In this document: positions 26,086-34,711 of the stretch, in pieces
How the letters are laid out: each line of letters opens with the position of its first letter
Numbering within the stretch: position 1 is the stretch's first letter
Source: Cupriavidus gilardii
GTDB taxonomy: Bacteria; Pseudomonadota; Gammaproteobacteria; Burkholderiales; Burkholderiaceae
DNA: 46,103 nt
Assembly: GCF_013314895.1 (NCBI RefSeq)
Contig: NZ_JABTYE010000032.1
Location: forward strand, 1-46,103
Reading direction: 5' to 3'
Position numbers and translations under genes: made by a program
Notes under the pieces: model-generated
What the model saw: the letters and a program-made list of their open reading frames with translations, nothing else
Databases searched by the model: none
What the model was told of the DNA's origin: nothing

Positions 26086-26965
26086 CCGCCCGGCGGTCCC
26101 GGCGCCTGCGCGGCGCGGGACCGCCTCCGCGCGCCGCGCGGACCCGGTGGCCGAGGAAGCCGCCGAAGTGCTCGACAGCGTCGGCGCCGAGCTCGCCAGC
26201 GCGCGCGCGATGATGGATCGCGCGATGCGGATCGTACCGGCCCGCACCGAGCTGCGCGTGGTCAATCAGCCAGGTTTCGTGCTGCATGCCTGGCCGTATC
26301 GCGAAACCAGCCTGATCGTCGATGTCTTCACGCGCGATCACGGCCGCATGGCGCTGGTCGCCAAGGGCGCCAAGCGCCCGCACTCGGCGCTGCGCGCGGT
26401 GCTGCAGCATTTCCTGCCGATATCGCTGTCGTGGAGCGGGCGCGGCGAGGTCAAGACGCTGACCAAGGCCGAATGGATCGGCGGCATGCCGCCGCTGGCC
26501 GGCGAGGCGCTGCTGTCCGGTTTCTATCTGAACGAACTGCTGCTGCGCTTCTGCCCGCGCGAGGATGCGCACGAAGCGCTGTTCCGCCATTACATGGCGA
26601 CGCTGACGCGGCTGGGGCAAGGCGAGCCGGCCGGGCTGGTGCTGCGCAGCTTCGAACGGGTGCTGCTGCAGGAGACCGGCTTTGCGGTGGCGTTCGATCG
26701 CTGCACCTCGACCGGCGAGGCGGTGCAGCCGGGGCTGGACTACGTGTACCAGCCCGAGCGCGGCGTGCGGCGTGCGCATGCCAGCGATCCGTCGTCGTGG
26801 CCGGTGGTGTCGGGGCAGACCCTGCTCGACATGTCGAGCGACGACTACAGCCGGCCGCAGACCGTCACGCAGAGCCGCGCGCTGATGCGCTTTCTTCTGC
26901 ATTATCATCTGCAAGGCGTGCCGCTGAAGACGCGCCAGATCCTGATCGACCTGCAAGCCCTGTGA
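26078..26965 (+). CDS. recO: DNA repair protein RecO
   Basis: RecO loads RecA on gapped single-stranded DNA with RecF and RecR. The 295-residue protein has an N-terminal extension (about 1-60, Ala/Arg-rich) longer than usual. The OB-fold follows (QPGFVLHAWPYRETSLIVDVFTRDHGRMALVAKGAK), then the helical domain. The zinc cysteines seen in some RecO proteins are not visible. ATG at 26078 lies within the end of era; an in-frame GTG 4 codons earlier is possible. Confidence 0.93.
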   Translation: MSDRPAVPAPARRGTASARRADPVAEEAAEVLDSVGAELASARAMMDRAMRIVPARTELRVVNQPGFVLHAWPYRETSLIVDVFTRDHGRMALVAKGAKRPHSALRAVLQHFLPISLSWSGRGEVKTLTKAEWIGGMPPLAGEALLSGFYLNELLLRFCPREDAHEALFRHYMATLTRLGQGEPAGLVLRSFERVLLQETGFAVAFDRCTSTGEAVQPGLDYVYQPERGVRRAHASDPSSWPVVSGQTLLDMSSDDYSRPQTVTQSRALMRFLLHYHLQGVPLKTRQILIDLQAL

Positions 26966-26972
26966 TCACCCT

Positions 26973-27767
26973 ATGATTTTCCACGCTCATCCCGGCGCGA
27001 ATTCGAGCTTCATCGCGCTCGGCGTCAACATCGACCACGTGGCGACGCTGCGCAACGCGCGCGGCACCGTCTATCCGGATCCGATCCAGGCCGCGCTGCA
27101 GGCCGAGGAGGCCGGCGCGGACCTGATCACGCTGCATCTGCGCGAGGATCGCCGCCATATCCGCGACGCCGATGTGCGCGCGCTGCGGCCGCAGCTGGCC
27201 ACGCGGATGAACCTCGAATGCGCGCTGACGCAGGAGATGCTGGACATCGCCTGCGAGATCCGTCCGCAGGACGTCTGCCTGGTGCCCGAGCGCCGCGAGG
27301 AAGTGACCACCGAAGGCGGCCTCGACGTCGCCGGCCGCTTCGAGCAAGTCAAGGCGGCGTGCCGCCAGCTGGCCGATGCGGGCATCCGCGTGTCGCTGTT
27401 CATCGATGCGCAGCCCGAGCAGATCGAGGCCGCCGCCGCCAGCGGCGCGCCGGTGATCGAGCTGCATACCGGCCGCTATGCCGATGCCGAGACCCCCGAT
27501 GCGCAGGCGCTGGAATTCCGCCGCATCGCCGACGGCGTCGAGACCGGCCTGAAGCAGGGGCTGGTGGTCAACGCCGGCCACGGCCTGCACTACACCAATG
27601 TGCAGCCGATCGCCGCGCTGCCGGGCATCGCCGAACTCAATATCGGCCATGCCATCGTCGCTCACGCGGTGTTCGCCGGCTGGCAGAACGCGGTGCGCGA
27701 GATGAAGGCGATCATGGTCGCCGCCCGGCTCGGCACGCGCTATCCCGCGCCGAAGGCTCCGGCGTGA
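26973..27767 (+). CDS. pdxJ: Pyridoxine 5'-phosphate synthase
   Basis: PdxJ condenses 1-deoxyxylulose-5-phosphate with 3-amino-2-oxopropyl phosphate to make pyridoxine phosphate (vitamin B6). The 264-residue TIM-barrel protein shows GVNIDHVATLRNARGT, ITLHLREDRRHIRD, MNLECALTQEM and the phosphate-binding end VNAGHGLHYTNV/ELNIGHAIVAHAVF. It starts 7 nt after recO. The final GTGA is shared with acpS. The pair pdxJ-acpS is common in proteobacteria. Confidence 0.96.
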   Translation: MIFHAHPGANSSFIALGVNIDHVATLRNARGTVYPDPIQAALQAEEAGADLITLHLREDRRHIRDADVRALRPQLATRMNLECALTQEMLDIACEIRPQDVCLVPERREEVTTEGGLDVAGRFEQVKAACRQLADAGIRVSLFIDAQPEQIEAAAASGAPVIELHTGRYADAETPDAQALEFRRIADGVETGLKQGLVVNAGHGLHYTNVQPIAALPGIAELNIGHAIVAHAVFAGWQNAVREMKAIMVAARLGTRYPAPKAPA

Positions 27768-28192
27768 TCTACGGCGTCGGCACCGACATCATCCAGATCG
27801 AGCGCGTGCGCGGCGTGATGGCCCGCACCGGCGGACGCTTCGCCGAGAAGGTGCTGGGGCCGCAGGAACTTGCCGTCTATCATCGGCGCCGCAGCCGCGT
27901 CGAGAAGCGTGGCCTGGCCTTCCTGGCCACGCGCTTCGCCGCCAAGGAGGCCTTCTCCAAGGCGATCGGGCTGGGCATGCACTGGCCGATGACCTGGCGT
28001 GCGATGGAGCTGTTGAACCTGCCGTCGGGCGAGCCCTATGCGCATTGCCACGGCGAGCTCGCGCAATGGCTGAACGAACGCGGCCTGACGGTGCGCGTCA
28101 GCGTCAGCGACGAACACGACTATGCGGTCGCCTTCGCGATCGCGGAACGGACGGGGCCGGCCGGCGCATCGGGCGTGTCCTTACCCAGATAA
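27764..28192 (+). CDS. acpS: Holo-ACP synthase
   Basis: AcpS transfers 4'-phosphopantetheine from CoA to Ser37 of ACP, the product of 14588-14827. The 142-residue protein starts with GTG, giving MIYGVGTDIIQIERVRG with the metal-binding Asp8. It contains the conserved RFAAKEAFSKAIGLG with its catalytic Glu, and ends in the SDEHDYAVAFAIAE block plus a short variable tail. GTG was chosen because it overlaps the pdxJ stop by 4 nt and gives the exact family start. Confidence 0.95.
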   Translation: MIYGVGTDIIQIERVRGVMARTGGRFAEKVLGPQELAVYHRRRSRVEKRGLAFLATRFAAKEAFSKAIGLGMHWPMTWRAMELLNLPSGEPYAHCHGELAQWLNERGLTVRVSVSDEHDYAVAFAIAERTGPAGASGVSLPR

Positions 28193-28210
28193 CTCCTTCT
28201 CCTTTCACCG

Positions 28211-29260
28211 ATGACCAAGAAGAACGCAGGCAAGCGACCAGGCCCGGTCGTGCTGGATGTCAAGGGCAAGCAGCTGGACGCCGACGATGCGCGCCGCATT
28301 TCGCATCCGCTGACCGGCGGCGTGATCCTGTTCGCGCGCAACTTCGAGTCGCGCGCGCAGCTGGTGTCGCTGACGCGCGAGATCCGCGCGCTGCGCGACG
28401 ACGTGCTGATCTGCATCGACCATGAAGGCGGCCGCGTGCAGCGCTGCAAGACCGACGGCTTCACCCATCTGCCGGCGATGGCCAAACTGGGCGAGCTGTG
28501 GGATCGCGACGTGCTGGCCGCAACCCGCGCCGCGGTGGCCTGCGGCTATGTGCTGGCCGCCGAGCTGCGCGCCTGCGATATCGACCTGTCGTTCACGCCG
28601 GTGCTCGATCTCGACTATGGCCGCAGCGGCGTGATCGGCGATCGCGCCTTCCACGCGGATCCGCGCGTGGTGGCGATGCTCGCCAACCATCTGACCCATG
28701 GCCTGCTGCTGGCCGGCATGGCCAACTGCGGCAAGCATTTCCCGGGACACGGCCACGTCGAAGCGGATTCGCACGTCGCGGTGCCCGTCGACGAGCGGAC
28801 GCTGGACGAGATCCTCGAACAGGACGTGCGGCCGTATCAGTGGATGGGCATGACGCTCGCGTCGGTGATGCCGGCTCACGTGATCTACCCGAAGGTCGAC
28901 CCGAATCCCGCCGGCTTCTCGCGCTACTGGCTGCAGGACATCCTGCGCGGCCAGCTGGGCTTCGAGGGCGTGATCTTCAGCGACGACCTCAGCATGGAAG
29001 GCGCCAGCGTCGCGGGCACCGTCACGCAGGGCGCGCGCGCCGCGCTTGACGCCGGCTGCGACATGGTGCTGATCTGCAATCATCCCGAGCGCGCCGACCA
29101 GCTGCTGGCCGAGCTCGACGTGTCGATCGACAAGACCTCGCAGCGCCGCGTGCGCCGGTTGTTCGCGCGGGGCAAGGCGATGGACTGGAACAAGCTGGAG
29201 CAGGATGCGGGCTATCGCAGCGCGCTGCGGCAGCTGCGCGACGAGGCGCTGATCGGCTGA
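28211..29260 (+). CDS. nagZ: Beta-N-acetylhexosaminidase NagZ
   Basis: NagZ is the cytoplasmic GH3 enzyme that removes GlcNAc from anhydro-muropeptides during peptidoglycan recycling. The 349-residue protein has DHEGGRVQR near the N-terminus, KHFPGHG (catalytic His and substrate loop), and FSDDLSMEGA with the nucleophile Asp. It starts 18 nt after acpS and ends with a strong bidirectional terminator. Confidence 0.95.
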   Translation: MTKKNAGKRPGPVVLDVKGKQLDADDARRISHPLTGGVILFARNFESRAQLVSLTREIRALRDDVLICIDHEGGRVQRCKTDGFTHLPAMAKLGELWDRDVLAATRAAVACGYVLAAELRACDIDLSFTPVLDLDYGRSGVIGDRAFHADPRVVAMLANHLTHGLLLAGMANCGKHFPGHGHVEADSHVAVPVDERTLDEILEQDVRPYQWMGMTLASVMPAHVIYPKVDPNPAGFSRYWLQDILRGQLGFEGVIFSDDLSMEGASVAGTVTQGARAALDAGCDMVLICNHPERADQLLAELDVSIDKTSQRRVRRLFARGKAMDWNKLEQDAGYRSALRQLRDEALIG

Positions 29261-29303
29261 AGCCGCAGCGCGTAGCGCACGCCGCAATGAGCGCTGCGCA
29301 ATG

Positions 29304-29335
29304 AAAAAGGGCAGCCGGTCTGGCTGCCCTTTTTT
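29304..29335. terminator. Bidirectional terminator nagZ/efp
   Basis: Perfect 13-bp stem (29304-29316 against 29322-29334, 5-nt loop). It is preceded by A5 and followed by T6, so it can stop transcripts from both nagZ (plus) and efp (minus). Confidence 0.93.
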
Positions 29336-29373
29336 CGTATCGGCACGGACCGCGCGGGTCCGTCCGCCTCGCC

Positions 29374-29934
29374 TTAGTTGGCGCGGCTGCGGTATTCGCC
29401 GGTGCGGGTGTCGATTTCGATCTTGTCGCCGATGTTGCAGAACAGCGGCACCTGCAGTTCGAAGCCGGTATTGATCTTGGCGTTCTTCAGCACCTTGCCC
29501 GACGAGGTGTCGCCCTTGACGGCCGGCTCGGTGTAGACGATCTCGCGCACCAGCGTGGTCGGCATTTCGACCGAGATGGCCTTGTCGTTGTAGAACACCA
29601 CTTCGACGTTCATGCCGTCTTCGAGGTAGTGCAGGGCGTCGCCCATGTTGTCGCTTTCGACTTCGTACTGGTTGTAGTCGGCGTCCATGAACACGTACAT
29701 CGGATCGGCGAAGTACGAGTAGGTGCACTCCTTGCGATCGAGCACGACCACTTCGAACTTGTCGTCGGCCTTGAACACGGCCTCGCCCGGCGCGTCGGTC
29801 AGCAGGTTCTTGTACTTCATCTTGACGACCGCGGCGTTGCGGCCCGACTTGTTGTACTCGGTCTTCTGCACGACCATCGGGTCGGAACCGATCATGAATA
29901 CGTTACCGACGCGGAGTTCCTGTGCGGTTTTCAT
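29374..29934 (-). CDS. efp: Elongation factor P, Arg32 type
   Basis: EF-P binds the ribosome beside the P-site tRNA and relieves stalling at polyproline stretches. The 186-residue, three-domain protein has Arg32 at the tip of the first domain in NKSGRNAAVV, where E. coli has Lys34. Arg32 is the site rhamnosylated by EarP, and earP lies directly upstream on the same strand. The start MKTAQELRVGNVFM at 29934 is fixed by the family start and by an AGGAAG ribosome site; the frame extends 56 codons upstream without similarity. Confidence 0.97.
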   Translation of the reverse strand: MKTAQELRVGNVFMIGSDPMVVQKTEYNKSGRNAAVVKMKYKNLLTDAPGEAVFKADDKFEVVVLDRKECTYSYFADPMYVFMDADYNQYEVESDNMGDALHYLEDGMNVEVVFYNDKAISVEMPTTLVREIVYTEPAVKGDTSSGKVLKNAKINTGFELQVPLFCNIGDKIEIDTRTGEYRSRAN

Positions 29935-30111
29935 CTGAACTAATCTTCCTGAATTAAGAATGTCTGGGAGTTCGGCGTGGCGAGGGCGCGCCGCGGCGGC
30001 GCGTTCGCGATCCGTGCTCAGTTCCCGCGCGGGGCCCGCAGGCTCGGACGCCGGAAGGGCGCCGTGCGGGCAACCCAGGATGTCCAGCCCGGCCGCCATC
30101 AAATCAACCCG

Positions 30112-31299
30112 CTATTTTACCCGACTTTCGCAAAAGGCTACGAGGTTCGCTGCGAGATCGCCGAGCCCGGCCAGGCTGTGCTGCCAGCGCTGCGCCGTGC
30201 GGGCCAGTCCGGGCAGCGCGTCGCGCAGGCCGTCCCATGCGAGTGCCACCTCGGCGGGCGCTGCGGCGCCGTTCCATCCATGCCAGAAGCGCGTCAGCGC
30301 CTCAGCGTCGGCGGGTTCGCCGATCTGCTGCCGGTAGAGCGCCAGAAAGGCGTCCAGCTTGACGCGGTGGGCGTCGTCGGCCTGCGGGTAGATATGCCAG
30401 ACGAAGGGGCGCGCGGCCCACTGCGCGCGGACGAACGAGTCCTCGCCGCGCACGAAGTTGATATCGCAGGCCCATAGCAGCTCGTCGAACTGCTCCTGCG
30501 GCAGGAACGGCACCTGCTGCAGATGCAGGCCGCCCAGCGTAACGGCGGCGCCGGGCGATGCAGTCGCGGCGGTGTCCACGCCGGCCCACGCAAATGCCTG
30601 CTGCGCGGCCGGGCCGGATGGCATCAGGCATTGCACCGGCTCGTCGCCGTCGCGCCAGCGGGCCAGCAGCGCCGGCAGCGCGGGATTCGGATAGGTGAAC
30701 AGGCTGATGCGCCGCGCCCCGTCGATCGGCGTCACGCCGAGCCGGTGCCACAGCCGCGCCTGCGCCGCGGGCGAGCCGGTGAAGTGGCGCCGCTGCATGC
30801 CGAGCAGCGATTCGCGCAGCACGCCGCCGGTGCCCGGCTCGAAGCCGGGGAAGAAGAAGTACTTGGTCAGCGGCAGGCGCGGATGCGGCGAGGCCATGCC
30901 ATGGTGCTCGCGCACCCATGGCTCGGCGCTCAGGTATTCGAGATTGACCCAGACCGGCTTGCGCGGGGCCTGGGCCATGCGGGCGACGAAGCCCGGCGGC
31001 AGTTCGCAGGCGAAGGCCTCGATCACCGCGTCGTGCGGCGCGATCTCGCCCTCTGGCCCGCCCTGGCCCTCGTCGCTGCCTGCGATCCAGCGGCGCACCT
31101 CGACGCCGGCCAGGCGCTGGCGGCTGGCGGCGGGATCGATCGCCGGCGCCAGGCGGGAAAAGCTCGCCAGATCGTCGACCCACAGCCGAACCGCGTGGCC
31201 ATGCTCCTGCGCCAGTTGGCGGGCCAGCCGCCAGCAGACACCGATGTCGCCGAAGTTGTCGATCACGGTGCAGAAGATGTCCCAGGAGCGGATGGTCAT
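30112..31299 (-). CDS. earP: EF-P arginine rhamnosyltransferase EarP
   Basis: EarP transfers rhamnose from dTDP-rhamnose to Arg32 of EF-P. The 395-residue protein is an inverting GT-B glycosyltransferase of the former DUF2331 family. It has the N-terminal DIFCTVIDNFGDIGVCWRLA with Asp14 and Asp18, the latter matching the catalytic Asp region, and the C-terminal donor site INFVRGEDSFVRAQWAARPFVWHIY. Its substrate efp is 177 nt downstream on the same strand. dTDP-rhamnose genes are not in this window. Confidence 0.95.
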   Translation of the reverse strand: MTIRSWDIFCTVIDNFGDIGVCWRLARQLAQEHGHAVRLWVDDLASFSRLAPAIDPAASRQRLAGVEVRRWIAGSDEGQGGPEGEIAPHDAVIEAFACELPPGFVARMAQAPRKPVWVNLEYLSAEPWVREHHGMASPHPRLPLTKYFFFPGFEPGTGGVLRESLLGMQRRHFTGSPAAQARLWHRLGVTPIDGARRISLFTYPNPALPALLARWRDGDEPVQCLMPSGPAAQQAFAWAGVDTAATASPGAAVTLGGLHLQQVPFLPQEQFDELLWACDINFVRGEDSFVRAQWAARPFVWHIYPQADDAHRVKLDAFLALYRQQIGEPADAEALTRFWHGWNGAAAPAEVALAWDGLRDALPGLARTAQRWQHSLAGLGDLAANLVAFCESRVK

Positions 31300-31362
31300 A
31301 GGTGGGGGGCGAGGGCGCGGAGGCGAGGCGGGCCGCCGGTTTGGCGGGAAGGCGGCGGAATT

Positions 31363-31386
31363 GCTCTAAACTTGCGATTTTAGAGC
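31363..31386. promoter_or_regulatory. Perfect dyad in earP/uvrC divergent gap
   Basis: GCTCTAAA (31363-31370), an 8-nt spacer and TTTAGAGC (31379-31386) form a perfect symmetric site in the 137-nt gap between divergent earP and uvrC. It does not match the LexA boxes I know and could be an operator. Confidence 0.5.
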
Positions 31387-31436
31387 CCCGCGAGCCTTCG
31401 CGCGTGCAGCGTTCCACGTTCGCGGCGGCCCATCGC

Positions 31437-33605
31437 ATGTCCCTGCCGCCTTCCCCGATGTCACGTCCGGATCCGCAACCCACTGGCACGCCCGCCGAGG
31501 CCGAGCCGCGCATCGACACGCCTGCCGAGGCCGAGTCGCGCATCGATACGCCCGAGCCGGCGCTGCCCGAAGCCGGTGCAGCGTCCGGCGACGTTTTGGC
31601 TGTGCCTGCCGAGGCAGGCGCGCCGCCGCAGGAGCCGCAGCCGGAACTGGAAACCAGCTTCGATCCCCGCCCGGTGATCGCCGCGCTGCCGGGCCTTCCC
31701 GGCGTCTACCGCTATTACGACGCGGCCGGCGCGGTGCTCTACGTCGGCAAGGCCCGCGACCTGAAGAAGCGCGTCTCGAGCTATTTCAACAAGACCCAGC
31801 TGTCGCCGCGCATCGCGATGATGGTGTCGCGCATCGCCCGCATCGACACCACGGTGGTCCGCAGCGAGGCCGAGGCGCTGCTGCTCGAAAACAATCTGAT
31901 CAAGGCGCTGACGCCGCGCTACAACATCCTGTTCCGCGACGACAAGTCGTACCCGCTGCTGAAGCTGTCGGCGCACCGCTATCCGCGCATGGCGTACTAC
32001 CGCGGCGCGACCGATCGGCGTCACCAGTATTTCGGCCCGTTCCCGAGCGCGCATGCCGTGCGCGAAAGCATGCAGATCCTGCAGAAGGTGTTCCAGTTGC
32101 GGACCTGCGAAGACACGGTCTTCAACAACCGCACCCGGCCGTGCCTGCTGCATCAGATCCATCGCTGCACAGCGCCCTGCGTCGGCGCGATCAGCGAAGA
32201 GGATTACGCGCGCGACGTAGGCAACGCTGCCCGTTTCCTGCAGGGCCGTCAGAAGGAGGTGCTGGAGGGGCTGCAGCAGAAGATGGAGCAGCATGCCGAG
32301 CGGCTCGAGTTCGAGCAGGCCGCGGCCGTGCGCGACCAGATCGGCGCGCTGTCGACGGTGCTCAAGCGCCAGGCCGTGGAGGAAGTCGGCCAAAGCAGCG
32401 ACATCGATATCCTGGCCGTCGCGGTGCAGGGCGGACGCGCCTGCGTCAATCTGGCGATGGTCCGCGGCGGCCGGCATCTGGGCGACAAGGCGTATTTCCC
32501 CGCGCATGTCGAAGAGGCGGCGATGATCGTCGACGAGGAGGGCGAGGACCTGGTTGCCACGGCCGCGGGGGCCGAACCGGGCGAACCGGGCGCACCGGCT
32601 GGACCGGCCGAGGCGGCAGAGTCCGGCGCCGCGACGGCCGACCGTGTCGCCGCCAACGTGCTGGCCGCGTTCATGGCACAGCACTACCTCGACCAGCCGG
32701 TGCCGCCGATCCTGGTGGTCAGCCACGCGCCCGCCGATGGCGCGCTGATGGAGGCGCTGACGATGCAGGCCGGCCGCCGCATCACGCTGATCCGCCAGCC
32801 GCAGGGCCAGCGGCGGGCGTGGCTCGAGATGGCGCAGCAGGGCGCCGCGCTGGCGCTGGCGCGGCGTCTGGCCGAGCAGGGCAGCCAGGAGGCCCGCACG
32901 CGGGCACTGGCCGAAACCATCGGCATCGAGCTCGACGATCTGGGCGCGCTGCGCGTCGAATGCTTCGACATCAGCCATACCGCCGGCGAGGCGACCCAGG
33001 CATCGTGCGTGGTGTTCCATCACCATGCGATGCAGAACAGCGAATACCGCCGCTACAACATCGACGGCATCACGCCCGGCGACGACTATGCGGCGATGCG
33101 GCAGGTGCTGACGCGCCGCTATCAGAAGCTGGTCGAACGCGGCCAGGAGGACAGCGCCGCGATGCCGCATATCGTGCTGATCGATGGCGGCAAGGGCCAG
33201 GTCGAGGTCGCGCGTCAGGTCTTCGAGGAGCTGGGGCTCGATATCGGGCTGCTGGTCGGCGTGGCCAAGGGCGAGGGCCGCAAGGTCGGACTCGAGACGC
33301 TGGTGTTCGCCGACGGCCGGCCCGCGCTGGAGCTGGGGCAGGGCAGCGCCGCGCTGATGCTGGTCGCGCAGATCCGCGACGAGGCGCACCGCTTTGCCAT
33401 CACCGGCATGCGCGCGCGCCGCGCGAAGACGCGCACCACCTCGCGGCTGGAAGAGATCGAAGGGATCGGCGCGCGCCGCCGGCAGAAACTGCTGACCCGC
33501 TTCGGCGGCATCCGCGGCGTGATGGCGGCCAGCGTCGACGAGCTCGCCAGCGTCGACGGGATTTCGCGCACGCTGGCCGAGGAAATTTACCGGCAGTTGC
33601 ATTGA
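31437..33605 (+). CDS. uvrC: Excinuclease ABC subunit C
   Basis: UvrC makes both incisions in nucleotide excision repair with UvrA and UvrB. The 722-residue protein is longer than E. coli UvrC (610). It has a Pro/Glu/Ala-rich N-terminal extension of about 75 residues, then the GIY-YIG nuclease (LPGVYRYYDAAGAVLYVGKARDLK). A UVR domain follows (EFEQAAAVRDQIGALS), then an Ala/Gly/Pro insert (about residues 374-400), the RNase H-like domain (VECFDISHTAGEATQAS, VLIDGGKGQVEVA) and C-terminal helix-hairpin-helix motifs. The ATG at 31437 is a guess; 31458 is the alternative, and either could be right because the extension is not conserved. Confidence 0.93.
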   Translation: MSLPPSPMSRPDPQPTGTPAEAEPRIDTPAEAESRIDTPEPALPEAGAASGDVLAVPAEAGAPPQEPQPELETSFDPRPVIAALPGLPGVYRYYDAAGAVLYVGKARDLKKRVSSYFNKTQLSPRIAMMVSRIARIDTTVVRSEAEALLLENNLIKALTPRYNILFRDDKSYPLLKLSAHRYPRMAYYRGATDRRHQYFGPFPSAHAVRESMQILQKVFQLRTCEDTVFNNRTRPCLLHQIHRCTAPCVGAISEEDYARDVGNAARFLQGRQKEVLEGLQQKMEQHAERLEFEQAAAVRDQIGALSTVLKRQAVEEVGQSSDIDILAVAVQGGRACVNLAMVRGGRHLGDKAYFPAHVEEAAMIVDEEGEDLVATAAGAEPGEPGAPAGPAEAAESGAATADRVAANVLAAFMAQHYLDQPVPPILVVSHAPADGALMEALTMQAGRRITLIRQPQGQRRAWLEMAQQGAALALARRLAEQGSQEARTRALAETIGIELDDLGALRVECFDISHTAGEATQASCVVFHHHAMQNSEYRRYNIDGITPGDDYAAMRQVLTRRYQKLVERGQEDSAAMPHIVLIDGGKGQVEVARQVFEELGLDIGLLVGVAKGEGRKVGLETLVFADGRPALELGQGSAALMLVAQIRDEAHRFAITGMRARRAKTRTTSRLEEIEGIGARRRQKLLTRFGGIRGVMAASVDELASVDGISRTLAEEIYRQLH
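31491..31550 (+). repeat. 30-bp tandem duplication in the uvrC N-terminus
   Basis: Two adjacent 30-bp units (31491-31520 and 31521-31550) differ at only 3 positions. They encode a ten-residue repeat of the type PAEAEPRIDT within the unstructured N-terminal extension of UvrC. Confidence 0.85.
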
Positions 33606-33698
33606 CCCGGCGCCGGTTCGCTTCGAGAAATGCTCAATTGATGTCGGAATCGGCGACAATCGCGTGATTGTCCCGTCCTCGACCCTGCCGATCCGCCT

Positions 33699-34298
33699 AT
33701 GCCGCTGAATATTCCGATCCTGCTGACCTGGCTGCGCGTCGCCATGATCCCGCTCGTGGTCGGCGTCTTCTATCTGCCCGATGCCTGGCTGTCGATGCCC
33801 AACAAGAACCTGACGGCGGCCGTGTTCTTCATCGTCGCGGCGGCCACGGACTGGCTGGACGGATTCCTCGCGCGGCGCTGGAACCAGACCTCGTCGTTCG
33901 GCGCCTTCCTCGACCCGGTCGCCGACAAGCTGATGGTCGCTGCCGCGCTGCTGTCGCTGCTCGCGCTGGACCGCGTCAGCGACCTGATCGCGCTGGTGAT
34001 CATCGGCCGCGAAATCACCATTTCGGCGCTGCGCGAGTGGATGGCGCAAATCGGCGCCTCGAAAAGCGTCGCCGTCAATTTCCTCGGCAAGCTCAAGACC
34101 ACGTTCCAGATGATCGCGATCCCGCTGCTGCTGTTCGACGCGCCGCTGTTCGGCATCGACGCCGGCATGCTGGGCGGCTGGCTGATCTATGTGGCCGCCG
34201 TACTGACCCTTTGGTCGATGTTCTACTACATGAAGCTCGCCTGGCCGCAGATCCGTGAGCGCAGCGCGGCCGCTGCCCGGGCCGCCGCGCAAAAGTGA
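33699..34298 (+). CDS. pgsA: CDP-diacylglycerol--glycerol-3-phosphate 3-phosphatidyltransferase
   Basis: PgsA commits CDP-diacylglycerol to phosphatidylglycerol synthesis in the inner membrane. The 199-residue protein begins MPLNIPILLTWLRVAMIPLVV and has the CDP-alcohol phosphotransferase signature in DWLDGFLARRWNQ and GAFLDPVADKLMV (pattern DGxxARx8Gx3Dx3D). Several membrane helices follow. uvrC-pgsA-tRNA is a common order in gammaproteobacteria too. Confidence 0.96.
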   Translation: MPLNIPILLTWLRVAMIPLVVGVFYLPDAWLSMPNKNLTAAVFFIVAAATDWLDGFLARRWNQTSSFGAFLDPVADKLMVAAALLSLLALDRVSDLIALVIIGREITISALREWMAQIGASKSVAVNFLGKLKTTFQMIAIPLLLFDAPLFGIDAGMLGGWLIYVAAVLTLWSMFYYMKLAWPQIRERSAAAARAAAQK

Positions 34299-34318
34299 GG
34301 ATCACTGCAAAAATATGC

Positions 34319-34347
34319 TTGACTTCATTGTCGGATGTTTGCATAAT
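34319..34347 (+). promoter_or_regulatory. Promoter of tRNA-Gly
   Basis: TTGACT (34319-34324), a 17-nt spacer and CATAAT (34342-34347) form a good sigma-70 promoter just after pgsA. The A/T-rich leader that follows contains a 9-bp inverted repeat (34353-34361 against 34380-34388, 18-nt loop) before the mature tRNA. Confidence 0.85.
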
Positions 34348-34457
34348 TTCGTTCTCGCTTCTGACGAAACAAAACGAACGAAGCGAGATGCAGCAAGAAG
34401 CGGTCAATATGCAGTGATTTAGCACCGTTTTACTGCATGTGCAGTACGCAGGACACT

Positions 34458-34533
34458 GCGGGAGTAGCTCAGTTGGTAGAGCGCAACCTTGCCAAGGTTG
34501 AGGTCGCGAGTTCGAGACTCGTCTCCCGCTCCA
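34458..34533 (+). tRNA. tRNA-Gly (GCC)
   Basis: A 76-nt cloverleaf with acceptor stem GCGGGAG/CTCCCGC and CCA encoded at 34531-34533. The anticodon GCC is at 34491-34493 in the loop TTGCCAA, and the T arm has GTTCGAG. A terminator follows 6 nt later. Confidence 0.97.
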
Positions 34534-34538
34534 GTCCG

Positions 34539-34563
34539 AAAGGGAAGCAGCGCTTCCCTTTTT
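34539..34563 (+). terminator. Terminator after tRNA-Gly
   Basis: Perfect 10-bp stem (34539-34548 against 34552-34561, loop of 3 nt) ending in a short U-run. It separates tRNA-Gly from tRNA-Cys, so read-through or a second promoter must serve the latter. Confidence 0.85.
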
Positions 34564-34637
34564 AGTTTGCGATGCTGCCGCATCGGCCTCCGGCGTCCGG
34601 AAGCCACTGCGGCTACAATCCAGCATCCAGGTCACCC

Positions 34638-34711
34638 GGCGGGGTGGCAGAGTGGTTATGCAGCGGCCTGCAAAGCCGTGTACGCCGGTTCGATTCCGAC
34701 CCCCGCCTCCA
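34638..34711 (+). tRNA. tRNA-Cys (GCA)
   Basis: A 74-nt cloverleaf with acceptor stem GGCGGGG/CCCCGCC and encoded CCA (34709-34711). The anticodon GCA is at 34670-34672 in the loop CTGCAAA. The T arm contains GTTCGATTC. No separate promoter was clear in the short gap after the tRNA-Gly terminator. Confidence 0.95.

Noticed and set aside
31461..34292. 943-codon minus-strand open frame opposite uvrC and pgsA
   Set aside because: Same shadow effect; no motif, and it crosses two real genes and their gap.
34458..34711. tRNA-Gly/tRNA-Cys as an attachment site of an integrated element
   Set aside because: No integrase, no direct repeat of a tRNA 3' end and no foreign-looking genes nearby.
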